64,000 nt of DNA from NCBI RefSeq assembly GCF_000429025.1, contig NZ_KE386833.1:1-64000 (forward strand). Direction: 5' to 3'. Positions 8,415-16,371 of this stretch are shown piece after piece. Below the pieces are notes generated by a model that saw nothing but the letters and a program-made list of their open reading frames with translations, did no database searches and was not told the DNA's origin. The position numbers and the translations under genes are program-made. Source of the DNA: Actinospineispora spinosispora DSM 44797 (GTDB taxonomy: Bacteria; Actinomycetota; Actinomycetes; Mycobacteriales; Pseudonocardiaceae). Position 1 is the stretch's first letter. Each line of letters begins with the position of its first letter.

Positions 8415-8468
8415 TCCGCTATTCGACCATGCGGTGACAGCGGGCCGCCGACCTCGTGCTGGGCGAAC

Positions 8469-8960
8469 CTAGCCGAGCCGCGTGGAGAGGTGAGCCAGCC
8501 GTACCGCCACGGCCGACGTCGCGCCGTGGTGGACGCTGGAGAACTCGCCGGGTATCCGGCGGAGAAGCCGCCCGACGTGGGCGTGCTCGCTGAAGATCTC
8601 CGCGGTGACGGTGGAGATCCCGCGCGCGGGCGCCGCACGGATCAGCGGCTCGACGAGCAGTGGCGCGATTCCGCATCGCTGCCAGGAGTCCTCCACGAGC
8701 ACCCCGAGATCGGCCGTCACGCCGTCGTGGTTCCTGAGCAGGGATGCCAGTGCGATCACCGTGCCGGTGGGACGGTGGACGGCGACGAGGCTGCCGGAGG
8801 GGTCGGCGACCACGGCGGCCAGGTGGTCGGTCGGGATCAGGGGTGCCGCGCCGTGGAAGCGCGCGGCCCGTGTCGCCCGGCCACATCGCCGCCACATCTC
8901 GGCGACACCCGGGAGATCACGTTCGGTCGGTCGGTGGAGTGCGATGTCTGAGGTCGGCAT
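8469..8960 (-). CDS. GNAT-family N-acetyltransferase
   Basis: The 163-residue protein has GNAT fold elements: an N-terminal strand-helix (IALHRPTERDLPGVAEMWRR), a central strand LGVLVEDSWQRCGIAPLLVEPLI containing the QxxGxA acetyl-CoA pyrophosphate loop, and a C-terminal helix-strand. It would transfer an acetyl group from acetyl-CoA to an amine. It probably heads the operon with marR. The substrate is unknown; co-location with marR and thioesterases suggests detoxification or CoA-ester metabolism. Confidence 0.8.
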   Translation of the reverse strand: MPTSDIALHRPTERDLPGVAEMWRRCGRATRAARFHGAAPLIPTDHLAAVVADPSGSLVAVHRPTGTVIALASLLRNHDGVTADLGVLVEDSWQRCGIAPLLVEPLIRAAPARGISTVTAEIFSEHAHVGRLLRRIPGEFSSVHHGATSAVAVRLAHLSTRLG

Positions 8961-8991
8961 GGCGGTGTTCCTCGGGTCGCGGGTCGAAAAC

Positions 8992-9012
8992 TAGTTGGAT
9001 TTATGACTAACT
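8992..9012. promoter_or_regulatory. Variant MarR operator before the GNAT-marR pair
   Basis: AGTTGG at 8993-8998 and CTAACT at 9007-9012 repeat the half-sites of the operators at 7377 and 9122. They are separated by 8 bp here instead of 4. The site is 32 bp upstream of the acetyltransferase ATG. It could be an autoregulatory site of lower affinity, or bind the dimer in another register. Confidence 0.45.
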
Positions 9013-9119
9013 GAGCCCCCGAGTGACTGGCGGACGGTGTGGTCACTGCGTGGTAGGCGCACGTAGCCCTGTGATCTGCGTCATCGGTCCGGGTCTTCCC
9101 AGGGTGAGCATGGCACCAA

Positions 9120-9139
9120 TATAGTTGGAAATCTAACTT
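9120..9139 (+). promoter_or_regulatory. MarR-type operator overlapping a -10 box
   Basis: TAGTTGGAAATCTAACTT (9122-9139) differs from the 7377 operator at the last base only. TATAGT at 9120-9125 forms a -10 element, with TTCCCA at 9096-9101 as a possible -35 at 18 bp spacing. It controls the rightward genes starting at 9177. The flanking sequences differ from those at 7377, which argues for retained function rather than simple copying. Confidence 0.7.
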
Positions 9140-9176
9140 ACTGGCCAGTACGGCTAGTGGCGTGAAGGGATGGCTC

Positions 9177-9668
9177 ATGGATCGCACACGGACCTACGGA
9201 TGGGCGGACCCGGTCGAGCTGGCGATGGCCGCGCGGACCACCGACGGACTTGAGTTCTCCCGGCGGCTCGCCTCAGGCGAGCAGGGGCCGACGCCGATCT
9301 TCGCCACGCTGGGCTACGCACTCACCGAGGTCGAGCACGGCAGGGCCGTCTACGTGGGCGAGCCCGGCGAGCACGTGTACAACCCGATCGGCTTCGTGCA
9401 CGGCGGGTTCGCCGCCACGATGCTGGAGAGCGCCGCCGGCAGCGCCGTGCACTCGACGGCGCCGGCCAGCACCGGCTACACGACGCTGGATCTCTCGGTG
9501 CACTATCTGCGCCCGATCACCGGCGACACCGGACCGGTGCGTGCCATCGGCACGCTCGTCAACCGAGGGCGGCGGACCGCGCTGGCGCACGTCGAGCTAC
9601 GGGACCCCGCGGATCGGCTGCTCGCCCACGCGACGAGCTCCTGCATGCTCTTCCCGCCCGACGACTGA
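9177..9668 (+). CDS. PaaI-family thioesterase (paralogue 2)
   Basis: This 163-residue protein is a close paralogue of the gene at 7429. It shares the MxRTRTxxW start, the HGG-containing core (IGFVHGGFAATMLESAAGSAV) and the ending SSCMLFPPDD. It is expected to hydrolyse acyl-CoA thioesters. The ATG at 9177 lies downstream of GAAGGGA. It is the first gene of a three-gene operon with a flavoprotein (39 bp downstream) and an alpha/beta hydrolase. Two thioesterases under one operator type suggest induction by the same metabolite. Confidence 0.85.
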   Translation: MDRTRTYGWADPVELAMAARTTDGLEFSRRLASGEQGPTPIFATLGYALTEVEHGRAVYVGEPGEHVYNPIGFVHGGFAATMLESAAGSAVHSTAPASTGYTTLDLSVHYLRPITGDTGPVRAIGTLVNRGRRTALAHVELRDPADRLLAHATSSCMLFPPDD

Positions 9669-9706
9669 CCAGGCCCATCCATCCCGAGTCGTAGGGAGAC
9701 ACTTCC

Positions 9707-11149
9707 GTGACAGAGAAGAAGATCGAGACCGACTACCTGGTCATCGGGTGCGGCGCGAGCGCCATGGCGTTCGTCGACACGCTCCTGGAGGAGACCGACC
9801 ACCGGATCGTGATGGTCGACCGGCACGACCGGCCCGGCGGGCACTGGAACGATGCCTACCCGTTCGTTCGCCTGCATCAGCCGTCCGCCTACTACGGCGT
9901 CGGCTCGCGGGAGCTCGGCCGAGGCGTGACGTACCCGGACGGGCCCAATGCCGGCGGCTACGACCTGGCGTCGAAGGCCGAAATCCTCGACTACTACGAC
10001 CAGGTCATGCAGCAGCGATTCCTGCCGTCGGGTCGGGTCACCTGGCTGCCGATGAGCGAGTACCGCCGGGGTCCACTCGGCGAGCACCACGTGAGGTCCC
10101 TGCTCGGAGACTCACGCGTCGAGATCGTCGTGGCCGGGAAGCTCGTCGACGCCACGCACGTGGGTACCGAGGTCGCCGCGACGCACGGGCCGCGCTACAG
10201 CGTGATGTCCCAGGTCCAGCTCATCCCGATCAATGGGCTGCCGGAGGTCCGGCGCAGACATCCCTGCTACACGGTGGTCGGCGCGGGCAAGACCGGCATG
10301 GACGCCTGCCTCTGGCTGCTGGCGAACGGCGTCGAGCCCCCGCGCATCCGCTGGATCCGGCCACGCGACCCCTGGGTGCTGGACCGTGCCGCCCTGCAGC
10401 CGTTCGCCGAGAACTTCGAGTACGTCATGCGCAACACCATCGACGGCTTCCGCGCGATCGTCGAGGCGACCTCGGCGTCGAACCTGTTCGAGCTGCTGGA
10501 ATCCTACCGGGTACTGATGAGGTTCGATCCCGACGTCGAACCGAGTGCCTTCCGGGCCGCCGTGCTCTCGCGGGGTGAGCTGGAGCAGCTGCGGCGGATC
10601 CAGGACGTGATCCGGCTCGGTCGGGTCACCACGATCGAGACGAGTCGCGTGCTGCTCGACGACGGATCCGTCGATGCCGATCCCGACACGCTCTACATCG
10701 ACTGCAGCGCGGCCGCGCTGCACCAGCCACCACCCGACGTGAAGATCTTCGAACCCGGTGTCGTCAACCTGCTGGTGACCAGGCGCGTTCAACCCGTGTT
10801 CAGCGCGGCGCTGATCGGGTTCGTCGAGAGTCACTTCGACGATGAGGACGAGAAGAACGCCATGTGCCAGGTCGTTCCCTATCCGAGCGTCCCACTCGAC
10901 TGGCTGACGATGTGGCTGCCCACCCTGACCAACTCCGCGCAGTGGGCGCTGCGGCCCGAGGTGTCACGCTGGATCTCGGGCAGCCGGCTCAACGCGATCG
11001 GCGCCGCCGGGCGCGGGCTCGACCCGGCCGATCCGCGCCGGCACCAGCTGCGTGACCTCATGCGGGAGACCGCGATCAAGGCCGCGATGAGAATCCCGGA
11101 GCTGCTGACGCGGTTCAGCGAGCGGGAGGAGACATGGGCGAGGAGCTGA
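9707..11149 (+). CDS. FAD/NAD(P)-dependent oxidoreductase, monooxygenase-like
   Basis: The 480-residue protein has an N-terminal FAD Rossmann motif (YLVIGCGASAMAFVDTLL) followed by DRPGGHWNDAYPFVRLHQPS, as in flavin-containing monooxygenases. A second nucleotide-binding motif, YTVVGAGKTGMDACLWLL, lies around residues 188-205. No Baeyer-Villiger fingerprint FxGxxxHxxxW is present. The GTG at 9707 follows AGGGAG. The gene overlaps the downstream hydrolase by 16 bp. Oxidation of a hydrophobic substrate before hydrolysis and thioester turnover is plausible. Confidence 0.8.
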   Translation: MTEKKIETDYLVIGCGASAMAFVDTLLEETDHRIVMVDRHDRPGGHWNDAYPFVRLHQPSAYYGVGSRELGRGVTYPDGPNAGGYDLASKAEILDYYDQVMQQRFLPSGRVTWLPMSEYRRGPLGEHHVRSLLGDSRVEIVVAGKLVDATHVGTEVAATHGPRYSVMSQVQLIPINGLPEVRRRHPCYTVVGAGKTGMDACLWLLANGVEPPRIRWIRPRDPWVLDRAALQPFAENFEYVMRNTIDGFRAIVEATSASNLFELLESYRVLMRFDPDVEPSAFRAAVLSRGELEQLRRIQDVIRLGRVTTIETSRVLLDDGSVDADPDTLYIDCSAAALHQPPPDVKIFEPGVVNLLVTRRVQPVFSAALIGFVESHFDDEDEKNAMCQVVPYPSVPLDWLTMWLPTLTNSAQWALRPEVSRWISGSRLNAIGAAGRGLDPADPRRHQLRDLMRETAIKAAMRIPELLTRFSEREETWARS

Positions 11150-11949
11150 TCGACGTCAACGGCACGAGCATCGTGGTCCGAAGCACGGGAACCGGCCCGC
11201 CCGTGCTCTTCATCCACGGTCTCTACGTCAACGAGCATCTCTGGGACGACGTGGTCGCCCGGACCTGCGCGTCGCGTACCTGTCATCTGCCGACGCTGCC
11301 ACTGGGCGCGCACGTCGTGTCGGCCGGCAGGGACTGGCGACCGACGCTGGACGACCTGGCCGGACTGGTCACCGGTCTGATCCGGGAGCTCGACCTCGAG
11401 GATGTCACGGTCGTCGGCAACGACACCGGCGGCGGCCTGGTGCTGCTCGCGCTGGGCTCCGACGACGAGGCGCTCGAGCGGATCAGCCGGGTCGTGCTGA
11501 CCAACTGCGACAGCTACGACCATCTCCCGCCCGCAGCACTTGCACCGCTGGTCAGTGCCGCGCGCCGGATTCCGATCCTGGCGAAGCTGGTTCTGCGGTC
11601 GCTGCTCTCGACCCGGTACGGACGGCGGCGGTTCCTCGGGACCGTCCTCGCCCGCGACCCGGCGCCGTACGTCGAGGCACTGTTCGACCCGGCGTTCCTC
11701 GACGAGGCCGTCCGGGTGACCGCCGCGCTGCACCCCAGCGAGGACCAACGGGGGATGCGCTGGCTGGAGAAGCTCGACGTGCCCGTCCACCTGGTCTGGG
11801 GGGACAGCGACGCTTTCTTCCCCGCCGAGGACGCGAACCGCCTCGCCGCCGCCCTGCCGAACGCCACGATCACCCGCGTCCCCCAGGCGAAGACCTACAT
11901 CCCCCTGGAAGCCCCCGCCGAGGTCCACAAGGCAATCACCGCCCCCTGA
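11134..11949 (+). CDS. Alpha/beta hydrolase with Asp nucleophile
   Basis: The 271-residue protein has the HG oxyanion motif in LFIHGLYVNEHLWDD and a nucleophile elbow VVGNDTGGG, where the nucleophile position is Asp rather than Ser. The family acid lies in VWGDSDAFFP. Asp nucleophiles are typical of epoxide hydrolases and haloalkane dehalogenases, though this subgroup is usually annotated only as hydrolase. The usual C-terminal catalytic His is not obvious; the end reads VPQAKTYIPLEAPAEV with no HxxxxE. It may therefore be divergent or inactive. It is the last gene of the 9177 operon. Confidence 0.75.
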   Translation: MGEELIDVNGTSIVVRSTGTGPPVLFIHGLYVNEHLWDDVVARTCASRTCHLPTLPLGAHVVSAGRDWRPTLDDLAGLVTGLIRELDLEDVTVVGNDTGGGLVLLALGSDDEALERISRVVLTNCDSYDHLPPAALAPLVSAARRIPILAKLVLRSLLSTRYGRRRFLGTVLARDPAPYVEALFDPAFLDEAVRVTAALHPSEDQRGMRWLEKLDVPVHLVWGDSDAFFPAEDANRLAAALPNATITRVPQAKTYIPLEAPAEVHKAITAP

Positions 11950-12031
11950 CCACCCACCACCCGCCCACCACCTGCCCATGCCCACCACCGCTCACGCCCA
12001 CCGCCCACCCACGCCCACCACCCACCCCGAT
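11950..12031. other. C-rich intergenic stretch between convergent genes
   Basis: This 82-bp part of the gap between convergent genes is a low-complexity run of CCACC and CCCACC repeats without a gene. It leads into the long palindrome at 12032-12084. Confidence 0.6.
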
Positions 12032-12084
12032 GGCACGAATGTGGCTTTAGGGACGTTCAACGTCCCTAAAGCCACATTCGTGCC
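12032..12084. terminator. 53-bp perfect palindrome with 26-bp arms
   Basis: Arms 12032-12057 and 12059-12084 are exact reverse complements around a single central C at 12058. The arm begins GGCACGAATG and ends GGGACGTT. It sits between two converging genes, so it can act as a bidirectional terminator hairpin. There is no T-run on either side. Its length and perfection exceed what a terminator needs, suggesting a dispersed palindromic element. Confidence 0.7.
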
Positions 12085-12160
12085 GCGGGAGGTGGGGCGG
12101 GTGGGGTGGGTGTTGCGGGGTGCGGGTGGTGCGGGCCGGGGAGGCGGGTGATGGTTCGGG

Positions 12161-13339
12161 TCAGTGGCGCAGGCCCGCCTGCTTCAGGAGGGGCATGACG
12201 TTCTCGCCGAAGTAGGGGATCTCCTCGGCCGGGTCGATCAGACCGAAGATCATGCCCTCCATGCCTGCCTCGTTCAGGTTGCCCAGCTCCTCGGCGACCT
12301 GCTCAGGGGTGCCGACGATCGGGTAGCCGCCCCAGCCCGCGATGAAGCGCTCCTGCATCTCCTTGACGGCGTGGTCGAACGACTGGCTCGCACCGGAGCC
12401 GGCGATCTTGATGACGTTGCCGGCCGCACCCCAGTCGCCCTCGTCGACGACCTGCTGGAAGGCGCGCTTCGCCTCGTCCTCGGTGTCCCGGCAGACCACC
12501 AGGCCGTAGGTCATGACCTTGATGTCGCGTTGGTAGTCGTCGCGGGCCTTCGACTTGACCGTGTTCACATAGGACTTGATGTTCTCCAGGGTGTCGAGCG
12601 AGGCGAAGTTGACGTCCACGTTGCGCGCGGAGAACTCGATGCCCCGGGGCGAGTTGCCCGCGTTGATCAGTACCGGGCGCGGCGCCTGGTGCGGCTTCGG
12701 ATAGGCCTCCAGCAGCTCGGCGTCGAAGTACTTCGTGTGCATGGTGAACGTGCCCGGCTCGGTCCACAGTTTCGTCGCGAAGTCGAGCCACTCCTGGCCG
12801 TACTCGTAGCGCTCGTCGTGCTCGCGCTGCTCGGCCCCGAACATCTCCATCTCCGGCGGCACCCAGCCCATCACCAGGTTGAGCGCGAACCGCCCCGCCG
12901 AGATGTGGTCGATCGTGGTTGCCGACTTCGCGGCGACGATGGGGTGCACCGTCGGCAGGTGGGAGGTCGCGGCGACCGCGATGCGTTCGGTGGCCTCGGC
13001 GATGCCCGCCGCCCAGGTGTAGGTCTCAAAACAGTTGCCGTTGAAGTTGGTCGAGCCGCCGAACCCCTTCCAGCGCGCCACCGGGACCATGACGTCGAAC
13101 CCGATCGCCTCGGCGCGGCGCGCGATCTCCTTGGTGTGCTCCCAGGTGATCTTGTAGTTGCTGGGGGCGTGGCTCATGATCAGTCCGTACGAACAGTTCG
13201 TGCCGAACAGGCCCAGCTTCATCTTCTGGTCGCCCAGCAGTGGGTTCGTCTCGCGGCGGTCGACCAGGGGATGGGTCTCCTCGATCGGGCGGGGATCGGT
13301 CGGCGCGAGGCCGAGGCGTTCGTTGGCGGTGACGGTCAT
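12161..13339 (-). CDS. LLM-class flavin-dependent monooxygenase (RutA/SfnG-like)
   Basis: The 392-residue protein has the luciferase-like TIM-barrel pattern: an N-terminal strand MKLGLFGTN, the conserved GGSTNFNGNCFETYTWAAGIAEAT segment, ATSHLPTVHPIVAAKSATTIDHISAGRFALNLVMGW, and YPKPHQAPRPVLINAGNSPRG. The segment order is that of the RutA/SfnG/SsuD group, FMNH2-dependent two-component monooxygenases acting on pyrimidine rings, sulfones or sulfonates. A separate flavin reductase is needed and none is next to it. It follows the aldehyde dehydrogenase gene by 39 bp with a GAGGAG ribosome site. An aldehyde product fits that neighbour. Confidence 0.83.
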   Translation of the reverse strand: MTVTANERLGLAPTDPRPIEETHPLVDRRETNPLLGDQKMKLGLFGTNCSYGLIMSHAPSNYKITWEHTKEIARRAEAIGFDVMVPVARWKGFGGSTNFNGNCFETYTWAAGIAEATERIAVAATSHLPTVHPIVAAKSATTIDHISAGRFALNLVMGWVPPEMEMFGAEQREHDERYEYGQEWLDFATKLWTEPGTFTMHTKYFDAELLEAYPKPHQAPRPVLINAGNSPRGIEFSARNVDVNFASLDTLENIKSYVNTVKSKARDDYQRDIKVMTYGLVVCRDTEDEAKRAFQQVVDEGDWGAAGNVIKIAGSGASQSFDHAVKEMQERFIAGWGGYPIVGTPEQVAEELGNLNEAGMEGMIFGLIDPAEEIPYFGENVMPLLKQAGLRH

Positions 13340-13378
13340 GACGGATCTCCTCGGTGCGGGTGGACGGGGGAGCGGACT

Positions 13379-14866
13379 TCAGCCCAGCTGGAACGGGTCG
13401 CGGGTGCCGCCGGTGAGCTCGACCCAGATCGACTTGTTCTCGGTGTACTCGTTGATCGCGTCGACGCCGTTCTCCCGGCCGATGCCGCTGGCGCCGAACC
13501 CGCCGAAGGGCATGTTCGGGCCGAGGACCCGGTAGGCGTTGATCCAGATCGTGCCGGCGCGCAGCTTGGCCGCGACCCGGTGCGCACGGTGCACGTCCTT
13601 CGTCCACACCGCGCCGGCCAGCCCGTACGGGGTGTCGTTGGCCAGCTTGAGCGCCTCGTCCTCGTCGTGGAACGTGTACGCGGCCAGTACCGGGCCGAAC
13701 ACCTCCTCGCGGACGATGGTGTTGTCGGGTGTCACGTTCGTGACGACGGTCGGTTTGACGAACAGCCCGCCGCGTTCGGCATCGGGCTCGCCGCCGCAGG
13801 CGAAGGTCGCTCCCTCGGCGGCGGCACCGGACAGGTAGCCGAGGACCTTCTCGTACTGGGGCCGGTTGGCGACCGGGCCCATCTCGGTGTCCGCCTCGGT
13901 CGGGTCGCCGAGCTTGATGGCGTTGGCCCTGGCCACGACCTTCTCGACCAGCGCATCGTGCACGTCGGCGTGGACGATGAGGCGCGAGCCCGCCATGCAG
14001 GTCTGCCCGGTTGCGGCGAAGACGCCTGCGACCAGGCCGTTGGCGGCGGCGTCCAGGTCGGCGTCTGCGAAGACGATCTGCGGGGACTTACCGCCGAGCT
14101 CCAGGGTGACCCGGTTGAAGTTGGCGACCGCGGCCTGGGCGACCTTCGCCCCGGTGGCCGACGAGCCGGTGAAGGCGACCTTGTCGATCCCCGGGTGCTT
14201 GGCCAGTGCTTCACCGGTCGAGCGCTCCCAGCCGGTCACCACGTTCAGCACACCGGCGGGCAGCCCGGCCTCGTGGAGGATCTCGGCGAACGCGACGGTG
14301 GACGCCGGAGCGTGCTCGGACGGCTTCACCACCATCGTGCAGCCCGCCGCCAGTGCGGGTGCGAGCTTGAAGGTCAGCAGCAGCAGGGGGGAGTTCCACG
14401 GGGTGATCGCCCCGACGACCCCCACCGGCTCGCGGCGGGTGAACCCGAAGTAGTTCGGGTTGACCGGCGGCACGGTGCGGCCCTCGACCTTGTCGGCGAG
14501 CCCCGAGAAGTAGTAGTACCACTGCGGAAGGCCGGTGAGCTGGCCGCGCATCTCCCGCAGGAGCTTGCCCGAGTCGTTGACCTCGAGCAGCGCCAGTCGT
14601 TCGGCGTTGTCGGCGACCGCGGCGGCGCAGCTGCGCATGACGGCGGCGCGCTGGAAACCGGTCATCTGGCCCCACTCGCCGTCGAACGCGGCGCGTGCGG
14701 CGGCCACGGCCTCGTCGACGTCCTCGGGGCCGCCGTCGGCCAGCCGCGCCCAGGGCTGACCGGTGTACGGGTTCTGCGTCTCGAACGACCGGCCGGACCG
14801 GGCGTCGACCGACTGACCGTTGATGAAGAGCTTGAACTGTTCCAGCGGTGGGGAAGACGCGGGCAT
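13379..14866 (-). CDS. NAD(P)-dependent aldehyde dehydrogenase
   Basis: The 495-residue protein is full length for the ALDH superfamily. It shows ITPWNSPLLLLTFKLAPALAAGCTMVVKPSEHAP (the PWN and KPSE cofactor motifs), the FTGSSATGAKV turn, the general base Glu near residue 256 in LELGGKSPQ, and the nucleophilic Cys near residue 290 in GQTCMAGSR. It oxidises an aldehyde to the acid. It is probably the first gene of an operon with the LLM monooxygenase and divergent from the AraC regulator. The substrate is presumably an aldehyde made by that monooxygenase. Confidence 0.92.
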   Translation of the reverse strand: MPASSPPLEQFKLFINGQSVDARSGRSFETQNPYTGQPWARLADGGPEDVDEAVAAARAAFDGEWGQMTGFQRAAVMRSCAAAVADNAERLALLEVNDSGKLLREMRGQLTGLPQWYYYFSGLADKVEGRTVPPVNPNYFGFTRREPVGVVGAITPWNSPLLLLTFKLAPALAAGCTMVVKPSEHAPASTVAFAEILHEAGLPAGVLNVVTGWERSTGEALAKHPGIDKVAFTGSSATGAKVAQAAVANFNRVTLELGGKSPQIVFADADLDAAANGLVAGVFAATGQTCMAGSRLIVHADVHDALVEKVVARANAIKLGDPTEADTEMGPVANRPQYEKVLGYLSGAAAEGATFACGGEPDAERGGLFVKPTVVTNVTPDNTIVREEVFGPVLAAYTFHDEDEALKLANDTPYGLAGAVWTKDVHRAHRVAAKLRAGTIWINAYRVLGPNMPFGGFGASGIGRENGVDAINEYTENKSIWVELTGGTRDPFQLG

Positions 14867-15020
14867 CGTCGACCTCTCGTTCGTCAGGTCCCTCGGGTGG
14901 CCGCACCCAACGGCGGCCGATGACGGGAGACGCTAAAGAGATGCGGCCGGTGCCGATATCCGCGGACCGCGGCCGCACATCCGTTTCGTGCGAGCGGAGC
15001 CACAGGCCGGCGGCCGTGAC

Positions 15021-15042
15021 GTGCGCTCAGCGGATAGCGCAC
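15021..15042. promoter_or_regulatory. Inverted repeat in the divergent ALDH/AraC region
   Basis: GTGCGCT (15021-15027) and AGCGCAC (15036-15042) form a perfect inverted repeat with an 8-bp spacer. It is the clearest dyad in the 291 bp between the divergent aldehyde dehydrogenase and AraC genes. AraC proteins usually read direct repeats, so its role is uncertain. No other feature stands out in this interval. Confidence 0.3.
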
Positions 15043-15157
15043 CGCTCTGAACGGCTGGTACGCCCGCCCCCGCTCCGATTACGCTTCGACGTATCCGTCT
15101 CGGCGCGGCTCGTGGGGTCGCGGTGGGTGGCGAGACGACACGAGGAGGTGTCGCAGG

Positions 15158-16162
15158 ATGGCGGACTCGCGCGAGAAGACGGCCCCCGCGCGTCTGTCGC
15201 GCTACCCGGTGCTGGGGACCCGCAGCCTCGAGGAGGCCCGCGAGGCGGTCACCCGGGTGTACCTCGACCACGATCTGTCCGCCCCGGACGACCGGCTCGA
15301 GATGACGCTCAACGCGACCTCGGACCGGTTGTTCACCCTCGGCTACCTGACCTACAAGTCGTGCGCCAAGCTCGTGATGCCACCGACCCAGGACTGCTAT
15401 CACGTCAACCTGACGGTCGCCGGACGCACGGACGCGAACCGCAGCGACGGTGACCGGGAGACGACCCTGTCCCGGACCAGCGGAATCGTCCTGTCTCCCG
15501 AGCAGGAGAACACCGTGCGGTGGTCGCCCGACGCGGAGCAGCTGATCCTGAAGATCCCGAGGACGAGCCTGGAGAACCACCTCGCCGACCTGCTCAACCA
15601 CCCGGTGCACGAGGTGGTCGACTTCGACTTCGGCATCGACCTCACCACCCCGGCCGGGTCCACATTGCTGTCCTCGGTCGAGTTCTTCGCACGTGAGCTG
15701 GACCGGCCGGGTGGGCTCGCCGACATGCCGATCGCCCGGGAGCAGCTCGAGGCGTTTGTCATGACGCAGCTGCTGCACACCGGGCGCCATCAGTTCTCCG
15801 ACGAGCTGCTGGCCCCGGACGACCCGGTCCGCAAGGGTCGGCTGCGGCCGGTGATCGAGTACATGGAGCAGCACGCCGACGAACCGCTCAGCCCGCCCGA
15901 GCTGGCTCGGGTCGGCTGCATGAGCGTCCGCACCCTGCACGCGACCTTCCAGCAGGAGCTCGGCGAGTCCCCGATGGCCTACCTGCGACGGGTCAGGCTG
16001 GACCACGTGCGGGCGGAGCTGCTGCGCTGCGATCCGGCGCTGACCCGGGTCACCGACGTCGCGCTGCGGTGGGGTTTCTTCCACCAGAGCCGCTTCGCCC
16101 AGCAGTACCGCGAACGGTTCGGCGAGCTGCCGCGCGACACCCTGCGGGCGCGCGGCGCCTGA
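15158..16162 (+). CDS. AraC-family activator with AraC-binding-like N-domain
   Basis: The 334-residue protein has a C-terminal AraC double helix-turn-helix (ELARVGCMSVRTLHATFQQELGESPMAYLRRVRLDHVRAELLR, then VTDVALRWGFFHQSRFAQQYRERFGELP) and an N-terminal ligand domain resembling PF14525. Proteins of this build often activate oxygenase and aldehyde dehydrogenase genes. It is divergent from the aldehyde dehydrogenase/monooxygenase pair and upstream of a second monooxygenase, so it is the likely regulator of all three. The ATG at 15158 is preceded by GAGGAGGT. Confidence 0.88.
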   Translation: MADSREKTAPARLSRYPVLGTRSLEEAREAVTRVYLDHDLSAPDDRLEMTLNATSDRLFTLGYLTYKSCAKLVMPPTQDCYHVNLTVAGRTDANRSDGDRETTLSRTSGIVLSPEQENTVRWSPDAEQLILKIPRTSLENHLADLLNHPVHEVVDFDFGIDLTTPAGSTLLSSVEFFARELDRPGGLADMPIAREQLEAFVMTQLLHTGRHQFSDELLAPDDPVRKGRLRPVIEYMEQHADEPLSPPELARVGCMSVRTLHATFQQELGESPMAYLRRVRLDHVRAELLRCDPALTRVTDVALRWGFFHQSRFAQQYRERFGELPRDTLRARGA

Positions 16163-16371
16163 CGGCCTTCCCAGAGCGACACGTTCGTGTTATCAAGCCG
16201 CCGACCAGCGACGACACCACGCCGTTGGCCGATGACTTCGGCGGGTCCGTATTTGATGATCGGCTAAACTCTGGCACCCTTTGCGGCCAGGTCAACTGTT
16301 GGGGAAGCGCGCCGCTCGATCTCGGCGTTGGCCGTCGCGACCAGTGGTCAACGGCGAGGAGGCCGTTTTTA

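Noticed and set aside
12164..14923. A 919-codon open frame on the plus strand
   Set aside because: It is antisense to the LLM monooxygenase and aldehyde dehydrogenase genes, which have clear motifs. Its translation is low-complexity Arg, Gly, Val and Asp, as expected for the opposite strand of high-GC genes.
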